Shown here one piece after another: positions 17,737 to 25,566 of a DNA stretch of 64,000 nt. The position numbers and the translations under genes are program-made. The stretch covers positions 372,001 to 436,000 of the forward strand of contig JALTJN010000362.1 of the NCBI GenBank assembly GCA_027076405.1, in the 5' to 3' direction. Each line of letters begins with the position of its first letter. Within the stretch, counting starts at the first letter, position 1. This DNA comes from Chromatiales bacterium (lineage in GTDB: Bacteria; Pseudomonadota; Gammaproteobacteria; UBA6429). The notes beneath the pieces were generated by a model that was given only the letters and a program-made list of their open reading frames with translations, was not told the origin of the DNA and ran no database searches.

Positions 17737-18759
17737 TTATTTATCTGATACATGTTTTGTATCAGGCTCTCCAATCAATTCATCACCCTTAAATTTCCAG
17801 CCTGCATGACGGAGTTGCGAAGGAGCTATAAAGCTCACTTCTGCATGTGTTTTTTCAATATGTTGCTGTAAATAGTGGACGAGTTTTTTAGCCTGATGTT
17901 TCATTTTGTTATTTTTATTACCGGAATCAATGTCCCATGTGGTCAGGCTGTAACTTCTATATAGAGGGTATTTACCGGTTAAAACATAGTTTAAATCTGT
18001 TGCAGTATGACCATCTATTTTGAGCATTTTGACACGGCCTTTTTTCTTATGAAAAGAAACCATCATAGGCACTTCCCAGCCGATTGCGCCTTTATTCTTT
18101 GAAACCTGGGAGATCATGTCTGGAATAACTCCGACCTCAAACAAACGAGGTGTAAAATGGTTTTCATTATCGAGTAAACCGCGCCAGTGGCCGGGGCGAA
18201 TTTTGCAATGCAGGCGTGCAACCGGTTTAATTAATGGGTGAAAATTACTCGATTGCTGCTTATTAATTTGTGTCCACTGAGTTGTTGCTCCCTGAAAAAT
18301 AGCTCTTGCTTGATGAGAGCTTAAGTTTGTTATCGGGTTATCCGGATGAACAATGAGCGCAATAGGAGAAATTCCTAAAGAGTGAAACGTCAATCCCGGC
18401 AGGCGATCAGAGGTTGCCGGAGGACAGCAGTAAGCGCCAATTTCCACCGATTTTTTACGTAAACGGCTTGCAGTGATCCCGCAGGTGCCAGGTGTGACGA
18501 CAATGTTTAACTGTTTCTTTTTCGCGTATTCAAGAATGAGGTTATGAAAAATGGGATAACTTTGCTGACTCAAAGCAACAACTAAATCAGCATCTTTATG
18601 TATTTTATTATGTTTAAAGGGTTTTGCTTTCCAGTCATTATCGACAGCGGCATATGTCTCCGGGTCACTAAATGTCGGGGCTGTAGTGTGTGGTGGAAAG
18701 TGATCCGCCCATGAGCTGGTTGTGCCGATAGAAAAAAGGAGTGCTAAAAAAAAACGCAT
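17737..18759 (-). CDS. PstS-like periplasmic substrate-binding protein
   Basis: 340 residues from ATG 18759, which has GGGGATT seven bases upstream; an in-frame start at 18786 would add nine residues before the signal peptide MRFFLALLFSIGTTSSWA. The fold is recognised as the phosphate-binding type II family by VVALSQQSYPIFHNLI, LGISPIALIVHPDNPI, LSSHQARAIFQGATTQW and SKNKGAIGWEVP. The phosphate-contact segments are unusual: GTCGITASR and VEIGAYCCPPATSDR replace the usual Ser/Gly/Asp-rich motifs, and another Cys lies in ARLHCKIRPGHWR. No pst transport genes are nearby; the partner is the GGDEF-EAL gene. The ligand is unknown. Confidence 0.85.
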   Translation of the reverse strand: MRFFLALLFSIGTTSSWADHFPPHTTAPTFSDPETYAAVDNDWKAKPFKHNKIHKDADLVVALSQQSYPIFHNLILEYAKKKQLNIVVTPGTCGITASRLRKKSVEIGAYCCPPATSDRLPGLTFHSLGISPIALIVHPDNPITNLSSHQARAIFQGATTQWTQINKQQSSNFHPLIKPVARLHCKIRPGHWRGLLDNENHFTPRLFEVGVIPDMISQVSKNKGAIGWEVPMMVSFHKKKGRVKMLKIDGHTATDLNYVLTGKYPLYRSYSLTTWDIDSGNKNNKMKHQAKKLVHYLQQHIEKTHAEVSFIAPSQLRHAGWKFKGDELIGEPDTKHVSDK

Positions 18760-19041
18760 GAATAATCCCCGTCTAGTGAATGACAAAATATTGCATATGC
18801 CAAAAACACTTCAGCTTCTTGTCATGCCTCAAGTGTGGTCATGATAGTGGGGGGGATGAAGCTATTGATTTTTATTGTATTTATGTTTTTTTATAGAATA
18901 ATTAAACTAACGAAAAAACAGTGTTTAAGCGGATTAAATATAGTCGATATTTAATTAAAAAGCATTAAATCTGCAGAAATTCTACAATATTTTTGTGTCT
19001 TTGGATTTAATTGACTGATAAATGGCAGGAACTTAAATCAG

Positions 19042-20202
19042 CTAGATTTTAATCTTTAACTTGCTTAACCAGCGTTTATCAAATAACTGGATGATTTTTC
19101 CCTGACTGCTGCCCAGATAATAGTCCGCAGCGGTTTTGCCAAGTCGTTTTGGCGGCAGAGGTTTTGCATGACCAAGGTGGTTTAATCGTTTAGGTAATGA
19201 AGGTTCCGGTGCCGGATGTTCTATTTCTACTTTAAGTGCTGCCTGAATAGTTTCTGATATTTCAGTATCCGTAATACCGGCTTTAATGACTTTTGTCATT
19301 TGTGAGTAAGGCATAAATTCCGGTGTTTTAGAGCGTTTTGCCAGATGATAAATCTTTGGCCAGAATTTCTTTTTAAGAAATTGACTCACCACCTCTTCAT
19401 AAACAATACACTCGACCATATCCCTGTCATTAATTAAATCCATGCCGTAACTATCCGCTTCAAGTTCTTCATCTTGTAACAAAGGCATGGTAACTGTTTG
19501 ATAAAGAGGGCTGTAAATTTGAAAGTAAAAACGAAGTACTTTGGTAAAGCCGTTTTTTGAGTGCTTGCAACTACTACTAAACTGCGCCCAGATATCATTT
19601 AAAAAATAAAGTCGGGTTGTCACCGGCGTATGTTGAGTTGAAAGCTGGCCAATGCGACGCGCCAGTAAGGCTCTAAAGTAAAGCGGCGACATGGTTAATA
19701 AAACAGGTAAGCCAATAATAAGAGTGCTCGTATTCAAAAAAGGCATATGGGTACGGGGAGTCTTGATCACTTTAATCTCATATTTATCCCGCAGTATGAT
19801 GCGGTCAATTTTGGGTTTGCCAAAATCATTACGTAACTCTTCTATTAATTTAAACAGGTGGGGGAATTTTTCTTCAGTAATATCAATGCCAGTGGGGATA
19901 GAAAATTTTAATTTATAAATTGACCAGCTAAATGCACCGCTCAGGCCAATCATAACAAGCAGAATGACAGCATCAATCCAGTCTTTAAGCTCTTTTGCCT
20001 TTATGACGGTTTCATAAAGCTCGGAAGGCAAAGTTAAAAATAAATAGGGAAACATGAGTAAAACGAAAATGCCGAAAAGGGCGATAACAATATTTAAGGC
20101 AAAACTGACGCGTGGCCATTTTTCATTGAGCTGGAAGAAAAAAGCATTTTGTAATGGGTTTATAAATTTATCTACAAAAGGTAAGTATCGAGATAGTTCC
20201 AT
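19042..20202 (-). CDS. Membrane protein related to M48 peptidases, zinc motif lost
   Basis: 386 residues. Two membrane segments lie near 33-58 and 74-95, then a cytoplasmic domain with the pattern of M48-family metallopeptidases: LNTSTLIIGLPVLLTMSP, then the segment where HExxH belongs. Here it reads LLARRIGQLSTQHT, so the two His and the Glu of HExxH are Arg, Gln and Arg. The third-ligand motif survives as DEELEADSYG. The protein therefore cannot be a normal zinc protease and may act as a scaffold. It is monocistronic, between the binding-protein gene and cspA-type gene. Confidence 0.7.
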   Translation of the reverse strand: MELSRYLPFVDKFINPLQNAFFFQLNEKWPRVSFALNIVIALFGIFVLLMFPYLFLTLPSELYETVIKAKELKDWIDAVILLVMIGLSGAFSWSIYKLKFSIPTGIDITEEKFPHLFKLIEELRNDFGKPKIDRIILRDKYEIKVIKTPRTHMPFLNTSTLIIGLPVLLTMSPLYFRALLARRIGQLSTQHTPVTTRLYFLNDIWAQFSSSCKHSKNGFTKVLRFYFQIYSPLYQTVTMPLLQDEELEADSYGMDLINDRDMVECIVYEEVVSQFLKKKFWPKIYHLAKRSKTPEFMPYSQMTKVIKAGITDTEISETIQAALKVEIEHPAPEPSLPKRLNHLGHAKPLPPKRLGKTAADYYLGSSQGKIIQLFDKRWLSKLKIKI

Positions 20203-20557
20203 TTTGAGGTCACTTTAAAGGTAAATAAATAAAATTCTTAAAAGTGTGTTATCCACACAATATTTTTGTAACTATCCTAGACTAATTATTGTGCTAAAAC
20301 TGGGTATAGAGCACATTTTCTTTAAAGGAAAAATTTTCCTGAAAACCTATATAAGACAATCATTAAATATTGATGTTCAAATAGATCATTAATTGCTGTA
20401 AAAAAGTAGTATTTTGATAGATTATCAGGTTAAAATTAAATCGTTATATTGCATATTCTTAGATTAATTCAGAAGTCCCACTTGGTTATCTCCTGTAATT
20501 TACTAACGAAAGATTGCAATTAAATCTTTTAACACAAAAAACAAAAAGGTAATTTAC
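20203..20557 (+). promoter_or_regulatory. AT-rich leader and promoter region of the cold-shock gene
   Basis: 355 bases without a gene. A palindrome AGGAAAA / TTTTCCT lies at 20326-20340. TTGATA (20414-20419) and TATATT (20445-20450) are promoter-like but badly spaced relative to each other. The last 100 bases probably form the long 5' untranslated leader typical of cspA-type mRNAs, ending with an AAGGTAA ribosome site before ATG 20558. I could not identify a definite cold box. Confidence 0.4.
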
Positions 20558-20761
20558 ATGGCAACTGGTACAGTAAAATGGTTTAACGATTCTAAAGGCT
20601 TTGGTTTTATTTCTCCTTCAGACGGTAGCGCAGATGTATTCGTACATTTCTCTGCAGTACAAGGTGATGGTTTCCGTTCTTTAGCTGAAGGTCAAACGGT
20701 AAGCTATGAAGTAGAAAATGGTCCAAAAGGCCCACAAGCTTCAGCGGTTACTCCGCAATAA
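20558..20761 (+). CDS. CspA-family cold-shock protein
   Basis: 67 residues, a single OB-fold nucleic-acid chaperone. Both RNA-binding motifs are intact: KGFGFISP (RNP1) and DVFVHFSA (RNP2). It binds single-stranded RNA and melts structure in the cold or during growth transitions. The paralogue type (CspA, CspD, CspE) cannot be decided. The gene stands alone between a long leader and a strong terminator. Confidence 0.97.
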   Translation: MATGTVKWFNDSKGFGFISPSDGSADVFVHFSAVQGDGFRSLAEGQTVSYEVENGPKGPQASAVTPQ

Positions 20762-20790
20762 ATCAGATTTTTATGAAATCTCATTTATAA

Positions 20791-20820
20791 CAAAACCCGC
20801 TTTATGCGGGTTTTGTTTTT
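20791..20820 (+). terminator. rho-independent terminator of the cold-shock gene
   Basis: A perfect 10-bp stem (CAAAACCCGC / GCGGGTTTTG) with loop TTTAT is followed by TTTTT, 30 bases after the stop codon. Confidence 0.92.
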
Positions 20821-20885
20821 TATGCCTTTACACTTTTTATATCTTTTAAATTTACTATCTTGAGTTATTAATAAGAGGGTTGCAG

Positions 20886-21518
20886 ATGGAAGAAAATACA
20901 CAAGCTACCCTCTGGTATTTTGCCGACCCAATGTGTTCATGGTGCTGGGGATTTTCCCCTGTTATTGCTGAAGTTAAAGAAAATTATAAAGGGCGAATTA
21001 AAATAGCGCTTGTGATGGGCGGTTTGCAGCCGAATGAGTCCAATATCTTATCGGATGAATCCCGTGAAGAAATTTTTCACCACTGGCAGCAGGTAGAAAA
21101 AGCAAGCGGGCAAAACTTTCAGTATGAAAATGCGCTGCCGGAAGGATTTATTTATAATACCGAGCCTGCCTGTCGTGCGGTTATCACCATGGGGTTAATT
21201 GATCCCTCTAAAAAATTCACCTACCTTAACTCGATTCAAGCGGCCTTTTATTCTAATAACCGGGATATTACCCGGGCAGATTGTTTACAGCAGCTTGCGA
21301 CAGAGTGCGGGGTTGATGGCGAGACATTCAATGGTCTTTTTAATGATGAGAAACAGCGTGAAACAACAGAAAAAAATTTCCAGTTCACTAAAAAGGCCGG
21401 TGTGCAGGGATTTCCTACCTTGATTCTTAATATCGGGGAGCAATTACACGATATCACTCGTGGATATCAAAATTACGAAAAAATCGCCGCTTTGCTGGAA
21501 AAACATCTCTCTGTATAG
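20886..21518 (+). CDS. DsbA-family (FrnE-like) thiol oxidoreductase
   Basis: 210 residues from ATG 20886, with GAGGG seven bases upstream; a TTG two codons earlier overlaps no ribosome site. The thioredoxin-fold active site is CSWCWGF (FADPMCSWCWGF), and the DsbA-like helical insert follows; the cis-proline region is VQGFPTLIL. There is no signal peptide, so it is cytoplasmic, like FrnE and 2-hydroxychromene-isomerase relatives. It may handle disulfides under oxidative stress. Confidence 0.87.
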   Translation: MEENTQATLWYFADPMCSWCWGFSPVIAEVKENYKGRIKIALVMGGLQPNESNILSDESREEIFHHWQQVEKASGQNFQYENALPEGFIYNTEPACRAVITMGLIDPSKKFTYLNSIQAAFYSNNRDITRADCLQQLATECGVDGETFNGLFNDEKQRETTEKNFQFTKKAGVQGFPTLILNIGEQLHDITRGYQNYEKIAALLEKHLSV

Positions 21519-21621
21519 ACGTTTTCTTGGCTGCCCTCAAGGTTATTAATTTGTGTGTTACGCTGTGAAAAGGCAAAATACCGCTAAAATTATTGAAATA
21601 TATTTAAACAAGGAACAACTT

Positions 21622-22263
21622 ATGAAACTTATTCTTTTAGGCGCACCGGGTGCAGGTAAAGGTACTGTTGCAAAATTATTAACGAAAATGGACGGTTCTG
21701 TTCAAATTTCTACCGGTGATATTTTACGTGCCGCAGTGGCAGCAGGTACGGAACTGGGCAAAAAGGCACAAGCGGCAATGAAAGCGGGTGATTTGGTGTC
21801 TGATGACTTAATTATGGGCATCATGGGCGAACGTTTAAAAGAAGACGATTGTAAAGCCGGTTATTTGTTAGACGGTTTCCCTCGCACCATTCCTCAGGCT
21901 GAAGCATTAAAAGTATTATTAGCCGATATGGGCGAAGAGCTTGATATGGTTGTTGATATTCAGGTTCCTAAAGAGGTGATTTTAGACCGCTTAACAACCC
22001 GTCGTACTTGTGAAGATTGTGGTGAAATTTATAATGTAAAATCAAACCCGCCTAAAGAAGAAGGCAAGTGTGACAAATGTGGTGGCAACGTGGTTCAGCG
22101 TGAAGATGAAACTGAAGAAGCAATCAGTAATCGTTTAGATGTATACAATGAAATGACAGCACCTTTAGCCAGCTTCTATGAAAAAGAAGGTAACCTGGTT
22201 TCTGTTAATGCAACATCAAGTGAAGCAGTCATTGATGCCATTAAAGCAAAACTTGCTTCTTAA
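21622..22263 (+). CDS. adk: Adenylate kinase with four-cysteine zinc lid
   Basis: Converts AMP and ATP into two ADP. The ATG at 21622 follows AAGGAAC and gives 213 residues; an in-frame start at 21553 would add 23 residues before the P-loop. The P-loop is GAPGAGKGT (8-16), with DGFPRT at 84-89. The lid carries C130, C133, C150 and C153 in two CxxC pairs, the zinc-binding form. E. coli and many relatives have a hydrogen-bonded lid without cysteines, so this variant is worth noting. A strong terminator follows. Confidence 0.96.
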   Translation: MKLILLGAPGAGKGTVAKLLTKMDGSVQISTGDILRAAVAAGTELGKKAQAAMKAGDLVSDDLIMGIMGERLKEDDCKAGYLLDGFPRTIPQAEALKVLLADMGEELDMVVDIQVPKEVILDRLTTRRTCEDCGEIYNVKSNPPKEEGKCDKCGGNVVQREDETEEAISNRLDVYNEMTAPLASFYEKEGNLVSVNATSSEAVIDAIKAKLAS

Positions 22264-22284
22264 TTCAGAAGAAAGTTTGTAAAT

Positions 22285-22321
22285 AAAAAGGGAAGCCGGT
22301 AAAACGGCTTCCCTTTTTTTT
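22285..22321 (+). terminator. rho-independent terminator of adk
   Basis: A 14-bp stem (AAAAAGGGAAGCCG / CGGCTTCCCTTTTT) with a six-base loop is followed by a T run, 21 bases after the adk stop. It is symmetrical enough to act on the converging gene as well. Confidence 0.93.
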
Positions 22322-22331
22322 AAGATTTTTT

Positions 22332-22356
22332 AAACCTCCGTGACCTCTGTGGTGAA
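22332..22356. repeat. single arm of the dispersed intergenic repeat
   Basis: AAACCTCCGTGACCTCTGTGG followed by TGAA, nearly identical to the right arm at 29105-29122. It lies between the adk terminator and the stop of the GlcG-like gene. Confidence 0.55.
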
Positions 22357-22362
22357 TTTTTG

Positions 22363-22860
22363 TTATTCCATTTCCAAATCTTCACTAACTGCAGCTAACC
22401 CTGCTTTTGCACATTTCTCATCGGTCTTACCAGACGGTGCGCCACTTACTCCAATACCACCTAAAATAGCACCGCCAATATTAATCGGGATACCACCAGC
22501 CGCAACAATTAAGCCATCAAGTTTTCCTACCTGAAAAGGTTTAGTAAACCGATCTTCCATTTTGGATAACTCGGTATTAAATGCCATTGCGGTGTGGGCC
22601 TTTTGTTTACTAATCGGTAACGTAATATCCATTGCCAGCACATCACGCAAAACAACCTGAGCATGACCACTGCGATCGACCACTGTTACCGCAATTTGAA
22701 CGCCTTCTTTGCGACACTGTTTAATTGCTGCTTGTGCAATACGTAAAGCGGTTTCCATTTTTAAGCGTTTAACAGAAAGCGTTAAAGACTCTTCTGCGTA
22801 AGAAGGTGCCGTTAAAGAAAAGATCAAAGAGAAAATCGATAAAATTTTTATATGTTGCAT
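22363..22860 (-). CDS. Exported GlcG/HbpS-family protein
   Basis: 165 residues from ATG 22860; the alternative ATG at 22872 overlaps the GGAG ribosome site. A signal peptide (to about residue 23, APSYAEES) precedes a GlcG/HbpS domain: LRIAQAAIKQC, VQIAVTVVDRSGHAQVVLR, SKQKAHTAMAF, GGIPINIGGAILGGIGVSGAPSGKTDEKC. Relatives bind haem or are encoded near glycolate and corrinoid genes. The haem role here is not shown. It is downstream of an unknown gene with a 28-base gap. Confidence 0.85.
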   Translation of the reverse strand: MQHIKILSIFSLIFSLTAPSYAEESLTLSVKRLKMETALRIAQAAIKQCRKEGVQIAVTVVDRSGHAQVVLRDVLAMDITLPISKQKAHTAMAFNTELSKMEDRFTKPFQVGKLDGLIVAAGGIPINIGGAILGGIGVSGAPSGKTDEKCAKAGLAAVSEDLEME

Positions 22861-22888
22861 ATAGTACTCCATATGTTATGAGTAAGAA

Positions 22889-23443
22889 TTAATGGCTACC
22901 TAGTTTGCCGAGTTCTTCAAGCAGCTGCATAACCAATTGCTTGCCATTTGCTGTCATTTTTTTTGTTAGTACATCAGGATCACGCTCACCATCAATGAGT
23001 TTTTTCATTATGCCACCAAGTTGGCGCATATCACCTTGTGTATTTGTCATTTGATCTGCCATAAAAGATGCCGCTTGTAATGCTTGTACATCACCGTGAC
23101 AGGCAGCATTGATCATACTGGCTAAACCGGGCGCAGCCATGGTGGGATCAGCCTGTTGATTAACATCGGGTAAGCTGGCCGGGTTTTGTAAGCCCATTAA
23201 AATACTTTTGATAATAATTTTATCTTCATCATCCAGACCATTCAGTAACGTTTCGTCACGCTGGCCGGCAACAATCTTGTTAATGGCTGCAACTAGTTCA
23301 TGCCAGCTTTGCTGACTAGCCATATCGAGCATGGGTTTAAGTTGTTGTTTTGCTGTTTCATTTTGACAGGCATGAACTACCTGATGAATAAGCACGGCAT
23401 GCGAGAGTCTGATTTGTTCTTCTTGTTCTGGAATGGTCGCCAT
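22889..23443 (-). CDS. Uncharacterised helical protein
   Basis: 184 residues, predicted soluble and mostly helical, with no signal peptide. The first half is Gln/His-rich (HAVLIHQVVHACQNE); the second half has MINAACHGDVQALQAASFMAD, which resembles one helical repeat. I do not recognise the family. AAGAGA precedes ATG 23443. It is the first gene of a pair with the exported GlcG-like protein. Confidence 0.6.
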   Translation of the reverse strand: MATIPEQEEQIRLSHAVLIHQVVHACQNETAKQQLKPMLDMASQQSWHELVAAINKIVAGQRDETLLNGLDDEDKIIIKSILMGLQNPASLPDVNQQADPTMAAPGLASMINAACHGDVQALQAASFMADQMTNTQGDMRQLGGIMKKLIDGERDPDVLTKKMTANGKQLVMQLLEELGKLGSH

Positions 23444-23510
23444 AATAATTTCTCTTGATGGGTGTGTTTTCAGTATAAAACAAAATCAGTTAAAGAAAAC
23501 AGCAGACATA

Positions 23511-23539
23511 AAAAAAGGAACGATAAACGTTCCTTTTTT
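23511..23539. terminator. bidirectional terminator after the DsrC-like gene
   Basis: A perfect 12-bp stem (AAAAAAGGAACG / CGTTCCTTTTTT) with loop ATAAA, 25 bases past the stop of the leftward DsrC-like gene and ending in T runs on both strands. Confidence 0.9.
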
Positions 23540-23564
23540 AAAAAGCGTGCTGCAAAAAAGTTGC

Positions 23565-23900
23565 TTAACTACAACCTTTAGGACGAGGCAAACCAGCCAC
23601 TTTATTTGCACACTTAATTAAACCCGTTGGGAATAAAGAATAAATGTACTTTTGGCTTGAATGATCTTTATCGTATTTCTTCTGCATGAGTTTAGAGAAC
23701 TTGCGAGGTTCGCAAACTGTGCCGTTATCAAGGAAGTATTCACGAGCCAGATTAATAATATTCCAGTGCTCTTCAGTCAACTCACCGATATTTTCATTAA
23801 CAGCAATTTGCTTGGCTAACTCTTCGCTCCACTCATCCAAATTTAATAACCAACCTGCTTCAGATAGCTCGATTGTTTTACCGTCTACTACTGCTTCCAT
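23565..23900 (-). CDS. DsrC/TusE-family sulfur-carrier protein, atypical cysteines
   Basis: 111 residues with the full DsrC/TusE fold pattern: EAGWLLNLDEWSEELA, LTEEHWNIINLAREYF, LFPTGLIKCANKVAGLP and the C-terminal arm ending GCS. The penultimate C110 matches CysA, the persulfide-carrying residue. The second Cys of true DsrC, expected 11 residues earlier, is Asn99; instead a Cys sits at 97. It is therefore neither a standard DsrC (two Cys) nor a standard TusE (one Cys). C63 is additional. AGGTGA precedes the start. No dsrAB or tusBCD genes are nearby; a sulfur-transfer or regulatory role is inferred. Confidence 0.85.
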   Translation of the reverse strand: MEAVVDGKTIELSEAGWLLNLDEWSEELAKQIAVNENIGELTEEHWNIINLAREYFLDNGTVCEPRKFSKLMQKKYDKDHSSQKYIYSLFPTGLIKCANKVAGLPRPKGCS

Positions 23901-24086
23901 TGTGAATCACCTAATATTTTAAAATTTGTCTGTAAAAGTAGAGTAATTTTATCAGGTATTATTTAAAAAGGCCATATCAGAATGCACTTATGCACTGGTA
24001 TTTTTAATGTTATATCTTAAGTTGTTGATAATTAAGTGCAAAATTGAAACAATGGTGCTTTATATCTGTATAACGAGTAGTAGTAT

Positions 24087-24827
24087 ATGGCCATTCTATG
24101 GCAAAAAACCATCAAAAATACCCTTTATGAGGTGCGAAGTGCAGGAAAGACGGTGCGAATGTACACGGACGGTGTTTTTCATAGTCAATATAACCCTGAA
24201 CATGAAGTGATTGGCGGGGTGTGGGATGTTTTAATGTTGCCTGCATTTTTTACCCCGGTTGAATCCATTCAGCGAGTTCTTGTATTGGGAGTGGGAGGAG
24301 GTGCAGTGATTCATCAATTGCATCGTTATATTAAACCGGCAGAAATTATTGGTATTGAATTAAATCCGGTACATATTATGCTGGCAAAGCGTTATTTTGG
24401 TATTAGCAATAAGCTTGCTCAATTAATTCAGGCTGATGCAATAAAATGGCTGAATGAATATTCCGGGCCACCTTTTGACCTGATTATTGAAGATTTATTT
24501 ACTGAGCATGAAGGTGAACCGGTACGTGTTGCTAAAGCCAATAAAGCATGGTTTGAAAAATTAAATTCTCACTTAAGTCCACAAGGTATTTTGGTGATGA
24601 ATTTTATCAGCACGAAAGAATTAAAAAATAGTGCCGGGGTATCGTATAAAAAAATATCGGCTTTATTCGAATCATCTTTCCAGTTTACGGTAGCGCATTA
24701 TGAGAATGCGATTGGGGCGTTTTTAAAGGTGCCTGCGACGAGTCAAATGCTACGACAGCGTATTAAGGAAATAGATATTTTACGTAAAAGTAAAAAACTT
24801 GATTTTCATATTCGAAAAATGAAATAA
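24087..24827 (+). CDS. Spermidine synthase-like protein
   Basis: 246 residues with a Rossmann fold like spermidine synthase: VLVLGVGGGAVIHQLHRY (nucleoside-binding glycine motif), IIGIELNPVHIMLAKRYF, IQADAIKWLNEY and FDLIIEDLFTEH, where aminopropyltransferases have a DxxD-type segment. The N-terminal beta region is short, and the substrate-specific Asp and Tyr residues are not clearly kept, so it may be a methyltransferase of the same fold. It begins a rightward group with a small membrane protein and a 2OG-oxygenase-like gene. Confidence 0.75.
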   Translation: MAILWQKTIKNTLYEVRSAGKTVRMYTDGVFHSQYNPEHEVIGGVWDVLMLPAFFTPVESIQRVLVLGVGGGAVIHQLHRYIKPAEIIGIELNPVHIMLAKRYFGISNKLAQLIQADAIKWLNEYSGPPFDLIIEDLFTEHEGEPVRVAKANKAWFEKLNSHLSPQGILVMNFISTKELKNSAGVSYKKISALFESSFQFTVAHYENAIGAFLKVPATSQMLRQRIKEIDILRKSKKLDFHIRKMK

Positions 24828-24842
24828 AACAAGGTGGCAGCT

Positions 24843-25055
24843 ATGCGTTATCGTGATACCGGAAATTATCAAAATTTAGGTGTGCCTGTGGATGATAGTT
24901 TAGTTTTCTTTTCTATTATTCTTGGGTTTGTAATGGGCGTTGCCTTTATCAGTTTTGGCTGGAAGGTAAAACGCTACTGGATGGTTATATGGGGGATGGG
25001 TTTAATTTTTGCCAGCCTGTCCTTTTTTATTATGCGTTCACTGGGGTATTTTTGA
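24843..25055 (+). CDS. Small two-helix membrane protein
   Basis: 70 residues from ATG 24843, with AAGGTGG six bases upstream; GTG 24834 lies within that ribosome site. Two membrane helices (about 19-40 and 46-66) are joined by a basic loop KVKRYW. I do not recognise the family. Its stop is one base before the next start, so it is probably translated together with the oxygenase-like gene. Confidence 0.6.
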   Translation: MRYRDTGNYQNLGVPVDDSLVFFSIILGFVMGVAFISFGWKVKRYWMVIWGMGLIFASLSFFIMRSLGYF

Positions 25056-25056
25056 A

Positions 25057-25566
25057 ATGGATTTATATACTCGGGTTTTCAGCCAACCCTGTTTTGATGT
25101 GAATAATAAAATTTTAGAAAAATTTGAATGTTTAAATGATGCGGACTTTAAAGAAAAGACCCATTTGTTTAATGGCCGATATGAAAATATATATCTGGAT
25201 GAGAACAAAATTCCTGAATTAAGTCTTATTATTAATACCGCAACAGAAAATGCAGCAAATATTTTAAATGTTGATAAAGAAAAATTAGTCTATGGTTTTT
25301 GGTTGAATTTAATGAATGCCGGTGATACCACAACGGCACATACACATGATGATGACGATGAACTGTTATCGTGTGTGTATTATATTCGGGTGCCCGAGAA
25401 CTCCGGTGATTTGATTATTACGGAAAACAAGAATAAAACAGAAATAAAAGCCGAAGAAGGCGTCTTTGTTTTTTTCTCACCGAGTACATTGCATGAAGTA
25501 TCAGAAAATAAAAGTAAAGAGGTGCGTTTATCGGTTGCCTTTAATTTTGGATTAATGCGAACATAA
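25057..25566 (+). CDS. Putative 2OG-Fe(II) oxygenase
   Basis: 169 residues starting at ATG 25057, one base after the preceding stop codon. The double-stranded beta-helix family is indicated by AHTHDDDDELLSCVYYI (iron ligands H95 or H97 and D98), FFSPSTLHEVSEN (distal H146) and EVRLSVAFNF with R157 as the probable 2-oxoglutarate-binding residue. It resembles the putative 2OG-Fe(II) oxygenase family often seen in marine bacteria and phages. Substrate unknown. Its 3' end overlaps the converging PAS gene by 15 bases. Confidence 0.78.
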   Translation: MDLYTRVFSQPCFDVNNKILEKFECLNDADFKEKTHLFNGRYENIYLDENKIPELSLIINTATENAANILNVDKEKLVYGFWLNLMNAGDTTTAHTHDDDDELLSCVYYIRVPENSGDLIITENKNKTEIKAEEGVFVFFSPSTLHEVSENKSKEVRLSVAFNFGLMRT

